A stretch of DNA of 64,000 bases from positions 1-64,000 of the forward strand of contig JBBDSM010000117.1 of assembly GCA_040904945.1 (NCBI GenBank), in the 5' to 3' direction. Of this stretch, positions 7,971-16,489 are shown one piece after another (position 1 is the first letter of the stretch; each line of letters begins with the position of its first letter). The notes under the pieces were generated by a model, which saw only the letters and a program-made list of their open reading frames with translations, made no database searches and was not told the origin of the DNA. The stretch comes from JAWLHJ01 sp040904945 (GTDB taxonomy: Bacteria > Gemmatimonadota > Gemmatimonadetes > Longimicrobiales > Gaopeijiaceae). The translations under genes and the position numbers were made by a program.

Positions 7971-10772
7971 TCAGCCGCCTTCCAGGCTCGCCAGCTTCTC
8001 TCGCAGCTTGCCGCCCTGCTCCTCGAGCTGGGCCGCCTTGTCGCGCTCCTTCTGAACCACGTCCGCGGGCGCGTTCTGCGTGAACTTCTCGTTGGCGAGT
8101 CGTGCACGGGTACCCTTCAGCTGCCCCTCGACCCGGTCCATCTCGTCCCGGAGGCGACCCGCCTCCCGCTCGATGTCGATAACGCCTTCGAGGGGAATGA
8201 ACAGCTCCGCACCGCTCTCCAGCACGGCATGGGCGCCGACGCCCGTTCCGGCGCTCGCCTCCACGCTTCCCACGCGCGCCATGCGCTCGAGCGCGATGGC
8301 CTGCGCGGCGAGGGCATCCATGAGCGCCGCGCGGGCACTCGTGACGTGCACCGTGATCCGCTCGCCCTCGGGGATCCCGTACTCCTTCCGGAGCCGCCGG
8401 ACCTCGCCGACGAGCGACTGGACCTCGGCCATGCTGCCCTCCGCCTCGGCATCGACGAAGCCGTCGGCTCCGTCCGGCCACGTAGCCACGATCAGGTCAT
8501 CGGGGCGCGACTCGCCGGCCGGCCAAGGAAGCCTCGACCACAGCTCGGCGGTGACGAACGGCACGACGGGATGCAGCAGGCGGAACGCCCGGTCCAACAC
8601 CGTCACCAGGGTCGTGCGCGCGGCCTCGCGGCTCGCCGGGTCGGCGTCCGGCCCGAGTCGACCCTTCACGAGCTCCAGGTACCAGTCGCAGATCTCCCCC
8701 CAGAAGAAGTGGTAGAGCCCTTCCGCGGCGTCGTGCAGGCGGAAGCGTTCGAGGGCGCTGGTCGCGGCCCGACCGGCCTCGGTCGTGCGGGTCAGGATCC
8801 AACGGTCTTCGAGCTCGAGATCACCTTCGATCTCCGACAGCGGGCGCACGGGGGCTTCGCCGAGACTGAGCAGCGCGAAGCGTCCCGCGTTCCAGATCTT
8901 GTTGGCGAAGTTGCGGCCGTTCGCGAAGGCGGCCTCGACGTCCTCGTGGTCCAGGCTGATATCCGTGCCGACGGCGCATTGGCTGACGATCGTGTAGCGC
9001 ATGGCGTCCGCGCCGAAGCGCTCCACGACCTCCAGGGGGTCGATGCCGTTGCCGAGCGACTTCGACATCTTCCGGCCCTGCGCGTCCCGCACCGTGCCGT
9101 GCAGGTAGATCTGGCTGAACGGCGCCTCGCCGTGGAACTCGTATCCCATCATGACCATGCGGGCGACCCAGAAGAACAGGATCTCGGGTGCCGTCACCAT
9201 GGCGTGTCCCGGATAGAACGCCTTCAGATCGTCGGTCTGCTCGGGCCATCCGAACACGGAGAACGGCCAGAGCTGCGAGCTGAACCACGTATCGAGGACG
9301 TCCGGGTCCTGCTCGAGCTCAGCGCCGCCACACTTCGGGCAGACGTCGGGATCTTCGCGGGCCACGATCGTCTCGCCGCAGGTGCAGTACCAGACGGGAA
9401 TGCGGTGGCCCCACCAGAGCTGCCGCGAGATGCACCAGTCGCGGATGTTCTCCATCCAGTGCTCGTAGACACGCTTCCAGTGTGGCGGCGTGAACGAGAT
9501 CGACCCATCCCGGGCCGCCTCGAGCGCAGGCTCGGCGAGTGGCTTCATCTTCACGAACCACTGGTCGGACAGCCGCGGCTCCACCACGGTGCCGCACCGG
9601 TAGCAGTGCGGCACGGAGTGCGTGTGGTCCTCGCGGCCTGCCACGAGTCCTTCCTTCTCGAGCGCGGCGAGGACCGCCTTGCGAGCCTCGAAGCGATCGA
9701 CGCCACGGAACGCCGCCGGGACCTCGTCGTTGAGCGTGGCATCCGGGTTCATCACGTCGAGCACGTCCAGCCCCGTCCGCCCCGCGATCTCGAAGTCGTT
9801 CACGTCGTGCGCGGGCGTGACCTTCACCATCCCGGACCCGAACGTCGGGTCGACGTAGTCGTCCGCGACGATGGGAATGCGGCGCCCCGTGAGCGGCAGC
9901 TCGATGTCCGCACCGACAAGCGCCTGGTGGCGCTCGTCGTCCGGGTGGACGGCGACGCCCGTGTCCCCGAGCATCGTCTCCGGCCGGGTCGTCGAGACGG
10001 TGACGTACCAGCGACCGTCGTCGAAGCGGCCGATGCCGATCGGGGCGGGCGTCTCGGCCTCCTCCCCCTCGGCTTCTTCGGCCCGTCGAGCGAGCGCCGC
10101 CTCGTACGCGGTCTCGGCCGCCCCGTAAGCCTCCTCGGCCAACGGATACCGGAAGTGCCACAGCGATCCCGCGGTCTCCTCACCTTCGGCCTCTTCGTTC
10201 GAGAGCGCCGTGAGGCAGCGAGGACACCAGTTGATGATGTACTCACCCCGGTAGATCAGCCCTTTCTCGTAGAGGTGCACGAAAACCTCGCGCACCGCGT
10301 GGCTGAGCTCCGGATCGAGGGTGAAGCGGGTCCGCTCCCAGTCGCACGACGCGCCGATCGCCTTGAGCTGGTCGAGAATGACGGGGCCCGTCTCGTTGAC
10401 GAAGTCCCAGACACGCTCGACGAATTTCTCACGGCCCAGGTCGTCCCGGTGCTTCCCTTCGGCCGCCAGCTGACGCTCCACCACGTTCTGCGTGGCGATG
10501 CCCGCGTGATCGGTGCCGGGCACCCAGACCGCGGCGCGGCCCTGCATGCGACGCCACCGGATGAGCACGTCCTGCACCGTGTTGTTGAGCCCGTGTCCCA
10601 TGTGGAGCACGGCGGTCACGTTCGGTGGCGGGATGACGATGACGTACGGCTCCCGGCCTTCCTCGAGGACCGCGTCGGCGGAGACGTGGAAGTACCCACC
10701 CTCCTGCCAGGCTCGGTAACGCGGGGGCTCGATCGCGCGGGGGTCCAGACGGGGGGCGAGCTCCTGACTCAC
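7971..10772 (-). CDS. valS: Valyl-tRNA synthetase
   Basis: A 933-residue class I aminoacyl-tRNA synthetase. The HIGH-type signature is HMGH (about residues 57-60) and the KMSKS loop is GRKMSKSLGNGIDPLE. Between them lies the CP1 editing domain (TTRPETMLGDTGVAVHP), and Cys pairs (HCYRC, YCTC, CPKC) suggest structural zinc. The last 70 residues form the coiled coil typical of ValRS (DEMDRVEGQLKG onward). GTG start at 10772. It is followed after 5 bases by the Ig-like lipoprotein gene. Confidence 0.97.
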   Translation of the reverse strand: MSQELAPRLDPRAIEPPRYRAWQEGGYFHVSADAVLEEGREPYVIVIPPPNVTAVLHMGHGLNNTVQDVLIRWRRMQGRAAVWVPGTDHAGIATQNVVERQLAAEGKHRDDLGREKFVERVWDFVNETGPVILDQLKAIGASCDWERTRFTLDPELSHAVREVFVHLYEKGLIYRGEYIINWCPRCLTALSNEEAEGEETAGSLWHFRYPLAEEAYGAAETAYEAALARRAEEAEGEEAETPAPIGIGRFDDGRWYVTVSTTRPETMLGDTGVAVHPDDERHQALVGADIELPLTGRRIPIVADDYVDPTFGSGMVKVTPAHDVNDFEIAGRTGLDVLDVMNPDATLNDEVPAAFRGVDRFEARKAVLAALEKEGLVAGREDHTHSVPHCYRCGTVVEPRLSDQWFVKMKPLAEPALEAARDGSISFTPPHWKRVYEHWMENIRDWCISRQLWWGHRIPVWYCTCGETIVAREDPDVCPKCGGAELEQDPDVLDTWFSSQLWPFSVFGWPEQTDDLKAFYPGHAMVTAPEILFFWVARMVMMGYEFHGEAPFSQIYLHGTVRDAQGRKMSKSLGNGIDPLEVVERFGADAMRYTIVSQCAVGTDISLDHEDVEAAFANGRNFANKIWNAGRFALLSLGEAPVRPLSEIEGDLELEDRWILTRTTEAGRAATSALERFRLHDAAEGLYHFFWGEICDWYLELVKGRLGPDADPASREAARTTLVTVLDRAFRLLHPVVPFVTAELWSRLPWPAGESRPDDLIVATWPDGADGFVDAEAEGSMAEVQSLVGEVRRLRKEYGIPEGERITVHVTSARAALMDALAAQAIALERMARVGSVEASAGTGVGAHAVLESGAELFIPLEGVIDIEREAGRLRDEMDRVEGQLKGTRARLANEKFTQNAPADVVQKERDKAAQLEEQGGKLREKLASLEGG

Positions 10773-10857
10773 GTGTGCTTTCCGAGATTCTTGGGGATCG
10801 GATCGGGAGAACCCGTAAGATGGCGCGCCTGGCGTGCGTTCGGAACCGGGTGGGGCG

Positions 10858-11685
10858 TCAGCCGCCCGGCCTGCGCAAGGAGTCGGCGGATGCGCGCTCC
10901 AGGTCCCGGCGGGCCCGGATGGCCTCGGAGCGTGCGCGCCACGAGTCCCGCAGCTCCATCTGTTGGCCCTGCCGCTGGATCTCCTCGAATTGATACAGGC
11001 GCATGTTGACTTCCGCCCTGTTCGCCGGGTTCACGCCGAATTCGAACGGGAGCGGAAGCGAGAAGTCGCCGAGATAGACGCGCCCGTCGGCGACGCCCCA
11101 GCGCTTGCCCGCATCGTCGGTGAAGGTCCAGTCGGTGAGAGCGCGTTCGGCGTCCTGGGCGACGAGCACCGAATCGTACCACTCCTGGAGCCGGCCGGAG
11201 GCCAGCAACTCTTCACGGTGCGCGGGCGTCAACTCGCCGAGCGCCCGGTCGAGGGGCGCCCAGATGCGGGCGTCGGTCAGCATCGGCCTGAGCCGCTCGG
11301 CGGCGGTCGGCCCCGGCGGTGGCAGATCGATAGCGACAGGAGCGCTGAGGTCGGGTAGATCGATCGAGCCCACCGGAACGTTCGGCTCGATGGCCTCCTG
11401 GGGCTCCTCGGGCGGCTCCGACGTCTCCGGCTCCTCCTCGTCGAGCTCGACGAGCGTGATGACCTCGACGCCGTCCAACGCATCGGTCGAGGCGGACACC
11501 GGGAACGAGACCGCTTCGGGCCTCAGGCTGTCGAACAGCAGGGGGTAGACCGCGATGCCGACGAGGTGGAGGGCGGCCGAAATCCCGAAGGCCCACGCGA
11601 GGAGACGGCGCGATCCCTTGTCCGGACGCCGCGGGTGGGCCGCCCGGTCCGAGGTGCTGTCGTCTCCGCCGGCCCGATCAATCAT
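10858..11685 (-). CDS. Single-pass membrane protein with TonB-like N-terminus, function unknown
   Basis: A 275-residue protein I do not recognise by family. Residues about 25-50 form a signal-anchor helix (LLAWAFGISAALHLVGIAVYPLLF) after a short charged cytoplasmic segment. A Glu/Pro-rich extended stretch follows (LVELDEEEPETSEPPEEPQE and PVAIDLPPPGPT), the same build as TonB/TolA-type proteins. The C-terminal half is a compact domain with Trp/Phe motifs (DWTFTDDAGKRWGV, FEFGVNP) ending in an Arg/Glu-rich amphipathic helix, unlike the standard TonB C-terminal domain. It lies between the aminotransferase gene and valS with 61- and 85-base gaps. Confidence 0.6.
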   Translation of the reverse strand: MIDRAGGDDSTSDRAAHPRRPDKGSRRLLAWAFGISAALHLVGIAVYPLLFDSLRPEAVSFPVSASTDALDGVEVITLVELDEEEPETSEPPEEPQEAIEPNVPVGSIDLPDLSAPVAIDLPPPGPTAAERLRPMLTDARIWAPLDRALGELTPAHREELLASGRLQEWYDSVLVAQDAERALTDWTFTDDAGKRWGVADGRVYLGDFSLPLPFEFGVNPANRAEVNMRLYQFEEIQRQGQQMELRDSWRARSEAIRARRDLERASADSLRRPGG

Positions 11686-11746
11686 GTAGCCTGCTAACCC
11701 GTGCCGGGAGCGCGGTTCCTCGGCGCCCGCCGTGGGAGGGCGCCGA

Positions 11747-12913
11747 TCAGAGGAGCGCGCCCAGCCGACGGCCGGCCTCGGCGAGACGCGCCTCCGGACA
11801 GGTCAGCGCCATCCGGAAGAAGCCCTCCCCTCCCCCGCCGAGCGTCGCACCGGGCAGCACGATCACCCCCTGCTCCTCCAGGGCCCTGCGAGCGAAGTCT
11901 TCGGACGAGCCCACTCCGGACGGAACCGGGACCCAGAGATACATCGTGGCCTTGGGGACTCGCACGTCGAAGCCGGACTCGGTGAGCGCAGCGGCGAGCG
12001 CGTCGCGGCGGCGACGGAACGTCTCGACATTGCCGGGCACCCAGGCCTCGGCACCCTCGAGCGCCGCGGCGGCGCCCGCCTGGACCGCCAGGAACTGACC
12101 CGTGTCGACGAACGTCTTCACGGTCTGCAGCGCCCCGACCAGCTCGGCTCGCCCCACGGCCCATCCGAGACGCCAGCCCGTCATGTTGAACGTCTTCGAC
12201 ATCGAATGAAACTCGAGAGCGACCTCTCGGGCCCCGTCGAACTCGAAGATGCTCCTCGGCCGGTAGCCGTCGAACGCCAGCTCGGAGTAGGCGTTGTCGT
12301 GCACGAGCAGCGCCCCGCGCTCCCGGCAGAAGTCGATCGCCTGCCGGTAATAGGCGTCGGGCGCGACGGCGGTCGTGGGGTTGTTCGGATAGTTCAGGTA
12401 GAGGATCCGCGTGCGGGCGGCCACGTCGTCCGGAAGCTCGTCGAGCGGGATCAGGAAGTCGTGCTCCGGGCGCAACGGCACCAGATGGGGCTCGCCCCCT
12501 GCCAGCGTCACGCCACCGACGTAAGGGGTGTAGCCGGGATCCGGGATCACGGCCACGTCCCCGGCGTCCATGAAGGCGAACGGCACGTGCGCGATGCCGT
12601 CCTTGGAGCCCACGAGGGGAAGGAACTCGGACCACGGATCGATCTCGAGCCCGAAGCGACGCCCCATCCACGCCGCTGCCGCCTCACGGAACGCCGGGAG
12701 GCCGCGCTGGAACGGGTAGCTGGAGTACGCCGGGTCGTCCAAGACCTCCTTCAGCCGGGCCACCGCGGCCGGAGGAGGCGCCAGCCCCGAGTCTCCGGCG
12801 CCCAGATCGATCACGTCGACACCCTCCGCTTCCAACCGCGCCCGGGTGGCCTTCATCTGGGCCAAAGGGAAGGCCGGAAGCCGCCCGAAGCGGGCACTGG
12901 TGCGGAGGGTCAC
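11747..12913 (-). CDS. Class I/II PLP aminotransferase, LL-diaminopimelate aminotransferase-like
   Basis: A 388-residue fold-type I aminotransferase. The PLP lysine is K240 in SMSKTFNMTGWRLGW; LNYPNNPTTAV and LVHDNAYSELAFDG are the other classic motifs. The N-terminal RLPAFPLAQM and the NMTGWR wording are most like the DapL/LL-DAP aminotransferase group that makes lysine and peptidoglycan precursor directly from tetrahydrodipicolinate. Succinyl-DAP aminotransferase (DapC) or another substrate cannot be excluded. No other dap gene is in the window. Same strand as the FAH gene, which ends the segment 37 bases downstream. Confidence 0.8.
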   Translation of the reverse strand: MTLRTSARFGRLPAFPLAQMKATRARLEAEGVDVIDLGAGDSGLAPPPAAVARLKEVLDDPAYSSYPFQRGLPAFREAAAAWMGRRFGLEIDPWSEFLPLVGSKDGIAHVPFAFMDAGDVAVIPDPGYTPYVGGVTLAGGEPHLVPLRPEHDFLIPLDELPDDVAARTRILYLNYPNNPTTAVAPDAYYRQAIDFCRERGALLVHDNAYSELAFDGYRPRSIFEFDGAREVALEFHSMSKTFNMTGWRLGWAVGRAELVGALQTVKTFVDTGQFLAVQAGAAAALEGAEAWVPGNVETFRRRRDALAAALTESGFDVRVPKATMYLWVPVPSGVGSSEDFARRALEEQGVIVLPGATLGGGGEGFFRMALTCPEARLAEAGRRLGALL

Positions 12914-12950
12914 GCGACGAATTCCGCCGACCGGAATGACATGACGCCCG

Positions 12951-13571
12951 TCAGTCCGCGACGACCGGGTTGGAGACCTTGCCCACGCCCGTGACCTCGA
13001 CCTCGACCTGGTCTCCCGGCTTGAGCGGCCCGATGCCGTCCGGGGTGCCCGTGGCGACGATGTCGCCCGGCTCGAGCGTCATGAACCGCGTCACGTACTC
13101 CAACACGGCCGGAATCTTGAAAACCATATCCCCGATGGCGCCACGCTGCCGGACCTCCCCATTCACCCGGGTGATCACTTCGAGCGCATCGACGTCTACC
13201 TGCTCGATGGGGATCACCCGTCCCACGGGGCAGAACGTGTCGAAGCCCTTGGCCCGACTCCACTGGTTGTCGGACGCCTGGAGATCGCGGGCGGTCACGT
13301 CGTTCAGCGGCAGCACACCGCCGACGTAGTCCCAGGCCTCGTCGGCGGACAACTTCGTGGCCCGTCGTCCGATCACGATGGCGATCTCGCCCTCGTAGTC
13401 GACGCGGCCGGCCCAGGCCGGCATGACGATCTCATCACCCTCCTCGATGAGCGCGGACGGTGCCTTGAGGAAGATCAGCGGCTCCGAGGGGACGTCGCCA
13501 CCCATCTCCGCGGCGTGCTTCGCGTAGTTCTTCCCGACGCAAACGATTTTCGACGGCTTGAGATCACTCAT
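12951..13571 (-). CDS. Fumarylacetoacetate hydrolase (FAH) family protein
   Basis: A 206-residue single-domain FAH-family protein. The N-terminal SKIVCVGKNYAKHAAEMG and FLKAPSALI segments are typical, and the metal-binding acidic residues are seen in VDYEGEIAIVIG and NDVTARDLQ. C-terminal ATGTPDGIGPLKPGDQVEVEV matches the family end. Members hydrolyse or decarboxylate dicarbonyl compounds (acylpyruvase, oxaloacetate decarboxylase, HHDD isomerase), and the substrate here is not predictable. The start at ATG 13571 overlaps the stop of the small membrane protein gene (ATGA); the longer open frame upstream is non-coding. Confidence 0.88.
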   Translation of the reverse strand: MSDLKPSKIVCVGKNYAKHAAEMGGDVPSEPLIFLKAPSALIEEGDEIVMPAWAGRVDYEGEIAIVIGRRATKLSADEAWDYVGGVLPLNDVTARDLQASDNQWSRAKGFDTFCPVGRVIPIEQVDVDALEVITRVNGEVRQRGAIGDMVFKIPAVLEYVTRFMTLEPGDIVATGTPDGIGPLKPGDQVEVEVTGVGKVSNPVVAD

Positions 13572-13792
13572 GACGAGGCCGGCCGCGTGTGCAGGTAGGT
13601 CCCGATGAGCGCTCCGAGGGCCGCGATGGTAAGGAGCACCCCGATGACCGTCCACCAGAAGCCCAGATCCGCGTGCCCGGCCTCCCAGCCGCTGCTCGCG
13701 TTCCGGTACGCCCCAAAGGCGATACCGAGGTAGACGACGCCGACCGCCATGCCGAGAATGCGTGTCATAAAATTGCTGGGTCTTGGGTCCAT
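13568..13792 (-). CDS. Small two-helix membrane protein, unknown function
   Basis: A 74-residue protein with two hydrophobic segments (ILGMAVGVVYLGIAFGA and FWWTVIGVLLTIAALGALIGTYL) joined by a short polar loop. An AGGTGG sequence about 7 bases before ATG 13792 supports that start, although ATG 13768 (MTRILGM) is a possible alternative. The stop overlaps the FAH gene start by 4 bases, so the two are translated together. No family is recognised. Confidence 0.6.
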   Translation of the reverse strand: MDPRPSNFMTRILGMAVGVVYLGIAFGAYRNASSGWEAGHADLGFWWTVIGVLLTIAALGALIGTYLHTRPASS

Positions 13793-13852
13793 GTCTTGGC
13801 CACCTGAGGCCGGGAACGGCTGAATCTACGACCCGTCCGCGCCTCGTCCAAG

Positions 13853-16489
13853 TCAGACCCCGTAGAAGGTGCGCACCCTGCGCGTCACGTCCGTCCACGC
13901 TCCCTTCACCAACGGCGCCGGCGGCAGCGACCCCTGCAGGTAGCGGCCGTAGCGGCGGGTGACGAGGCGGTCGTCGAGGACGAGCACGACGCCCCGATCG
14001 GATTGGCTCCGGACCAGCCGCCCGAAGCCCTGCTTGAGTCGAAGCGCGGCATGTGGGAGCATGAAGTCCCGGAAGGAGTCGCCCCCCGCGGCCTCCACTG
14101 CCTCCATGCGAGCGGCGGTGATCGGCTCCGTGGGTACCCGGAACGGCAGCTTGTGGATGATGAGCGCGCGAAGCGGCTCCCCCGGGACGTCGACGCCCTC
14201 CCAGAACGAGCTCGTCCCCAGCAGCACGCCGCGGCTGGAGGTGACGAAGCGTTCGACCAGCCGGTGCCGGCCGTCCTCACCCTGCACGAAGAGCGGCCAC
14301 CGGGTATCCGCGCCCATCTTCCGCAGGACGTCCGCGGTCCTCCGCAGCGCCGCGTGCGACGTGAAGAGCACGAAGATCCCGCCGTCCGTGATCTCGGCCA
14401 TCTCCACGACGGTGTCCGCGACCCCGTCCCCCGAGGACCGACGGGTTCGCTCCGACGCTTCGCCACCCCCCGCGGACCTGAACCCCTCCGCAGCGGCCCT
14501 GCGATCGGTGGGCACCACCAGGAGCGTGTTGTGCTCGAAGTCGAACGGCGACTCGATCACCTGCTCTCGGACAGCGCCGATCTCCTCCATGGCGTCCGGG
14601 CCGGCGTCGCGCTCGCTCAGCCCCAGCCGACCCTTGAGGAAGTCGAACGACCCACGAGTGGTGAGCGTCGCGGAAGTCAGCACGGTGGTCTCCGCTTTCG
14701 AGAAGAGCGACTCCCTGAGAACTTCGCCGAGCTCGATGGGCGCCGCGGCGAGCGCCAGGTTCCGCGATCGTCCGGAGCCGCTCCTCCGCCCCTCCATCCA
14801 GCGGACGTAGCGCCCGCCCTCCTCCCCAGGAACGAGCACGAGCCGAAGCCCCTGCACCGCCGCGGCGATCCGGCGCTCGATGGACCGGAGGTCGAGCAGC
14901 CGACCCTCGAGCCGGTCGGAGAGCTCCTCCTGCATCTCCAGTCGCGCCCTGAGCTCGGCGACCTCCCGCTCGAGCAGCGATAGCGCGGACACGGCGGCCC
15001 TCAGAGCCTCCTGCACGTCCGCCCGCTCCGCCGGCTCGCCGACGCCCTTCGGCCCCAACCGCGCGACGGTCTCGTCTCCGTCCACCAACATCTCGAGACG
15101 CTCGACGAGGCCCTCGAGCGCCGCCCGTCCCTTCGAAGCCGCGGGACGCACCCGGTTCTCCAGCCGCTCCCGGAGCGGAACGGCGTCACGGGTGCCGGCG
15201 AGCGCCTCGTGGACCGCGGTGAGGACACCCCGGCCCCGCCGGTCGAGACGCGACAGCATCCGATACAACCCCGAGCGGGTCAGCTCGACACCGAGGTGCG
15301 ACGTCGCGGCGTCCTCGACGTTGTGCGCCTCGTCGAGGATCACACGCTTGTACGGAGGGAGCACCGCGGAATGGGTGTAGTTCTGGGTCGCGCGCCGGAC
15401 CGCCAGGTCGGTGAAGAGGAGGTGATGGTTCACCACGAGGAGCTGAGCGGACGCCGCGTTCCGCCGCGAGCGCTGGTAGAAGCACTGCTGGAAGTGCGGA
15501 CACCGCGCCCGGAGGCACATGTCCGGATCGCTCCGGACCTCGTCCCACACGTCGTCCGACGGGGAGAAGTCGAGATCGGACAGGGAGCCGTCCTCGGTCG
15601 TGTCGATCCAGGAGAGGAGCGCCTTCAGCTCGGCCGAGCGATCGTCTTCGAACAGGCTGGCCTGCCCCTCGGCCGCCAGGAGCGCCCGCCGGATCGAGAC
15701 GTAGTTCCCCCGTCCCTTCACCAGGGCCCACGACACCTCGCCCACGAGCCGCTGCACGAGTGGGAGGTCCTTCCCCACGAGCTGTTCCTGGAGGTTGATG
15801 GTGTTCGTGGAGAGTACCGTCCGTTCGCCGTTGCGAAGCGCCCACAGCGCCGCTGGAACCAGGTACGCCAGAGATTTCCCCGTGCCGGTGCCCGCCTCGA
15901 CCAGGGTCACGCCTCCCTCGTTGAACGACTCGGCGACCAGCGCCGCCATGGTCCGCTGGCCGGGCCGGTCCTCGTAGCCCTTCATCCCCTGCTCGAGCGC
16001 CCCGCCCGCTCCGAGCACGGCTTCGACCTCGCCGGGCTCGATGGGCTCGACGACCCGTGGCGCGGGAGGCTCGACGACGACGTAGAGGCGCTCTGCGTCG
16101 TTGTCCACGATCGCCGTGCCGAGGCCCTGATCGTACAGGAGGGATGCGACCCGCATGTCGGCGTCGGATGGCTCCAGGACGCCCGACGGATGGTTGTGGA
16201 CCATCACGCCCCCCTGCGGCGCGTCCCGCGCGGCGACCAGGACCGCATCGTAGTTGCCGCGGGCGACCGCTCTCGGGTCCTGTACGACCCGCGCCTCGTC
16301 GACGGTGGCCAGGAAGCAGACCTCCCGCCCTCCGGCCCGGCGCACCTCGGCCCGTATGCGAGCGGCGGACTCGGGCGACAGTGTGAGCTCGCGTGCCGGA
16401 CCGCCCGTGCGACCTCCGGGCTTCTCCTCCGGCTCGTGCTCCTCGAGCCCGTCCAACCCGACGAGAAAGGAGCCTTCGGGGAGGGTCAC
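13853..16489 (-). CDS. JAMM/RadC-like domain fused to DinG/XPD-family helicase
   Basis: An 878-residue protein. GTG start at 16489 overlaps the upstream stop (GTGA); the open frame extends 65 residues further but is unconserved. Residues 35-140 form a RadC-type MPN domain with a complete JAMM motif: E56 upstream, then H98-x-H100, S108 and D111 in VMVHNHPSGVLEPSDAD. The rest is a superfamily 2 helicase of the DinG/YoaA/XPD group: Walker A EAGTGTGKS (199-206), DEAH box 386-389, NHHLLFTDL, and the C-terminal ATPase half (FTSHAALRRTADVL, GVLLGTSSFWEGVDVPG, QGFGRLVRS). Fe-S cluster cysteines C325, C330 and C336 are present, but the usual first one after NY is Ser265. Likely a DNA-repair or structure-resolving helicase; the role of the JAMM part is unknown. 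Confidence 0.85.
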   Translation of the reverse strand: MTLPEGSFLVGLDGLEEHEPEEKPGGRTGGPARELTLSPESAARIRAEVRRAGGREVCFLATVDEARVVQDPRAVARGNYDAVLVAARDAPQGGVMVHNHPSGVLEPSDADMRVASLLYDQGLGTAIVDNDAERLYVVVEPPAPRVVEPIEPGEVEAVLGAGGALEQGMKGYEDRPGQRTMAALVAESFNEGGVTLVEAGTGTGKSLAYLVPAALWALRNGERTVLSTNTINLQEQLVGKDLPLVQRLVGEVSWALVKGRGNYVSIRRALLAAEGQASLFEDDRSAELKALLSWIDTTEDGSLSDLDFSPSDDVWDEVRSDPDMCLRARCPHFQQCFYQRSRRNAASAQLLVVNHHLLFTDLAVRRATQNYTHSAVLPPYKRVILDEAHNVEDAATSHLGVELTRSGLYRMLSRLDRRGRGVLTAVHEALAGTRDAVPLRERLENRVRPAASKGRAALEGLVERLEMLVDGDETVARLGPKGVGEPAERADVQEALRAAVSALSLLEREVAELRARLEMQEELSDRLEGRLLDLRSIERRIAAAVQGLRLVLVPGEEGGRYVRWMEGRRSGSGRSRNLALAAAPIELGEVLRESLFSKAETTVLTSATLTTRGSFDFLKGRLGLSERDAGPDAMEEIGAVREQVIESPFDFEHNTLLVVPTDRRAAAEGFRSAGGGEASERTRRSSGDGVADTVVEMAEITDGGIFVLFTSHAALRRTADVLRKMGADTRWPLFVQGEDGRHRLVERFVTSSRGVLLGTSSFWEGVDVPGEPLRALIIHKLPFRVPTEPITAARMEAVEAAGGDSFRDFMLPHAALRLKQGFGRLVRSQSDRGVVLVLDDRLVTRRYGRYLQGSLPPAPLVKGAWTDVTRRVRTFYGV

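Noticed and set aside
8229..11009. 926-codon open frame antisense to valS
   Set aside because: It is a by-product of high G+C and third-position bias opposite valS; it has no ribosome-binding site and its translation is Arg/His/Asp-rich without domains.
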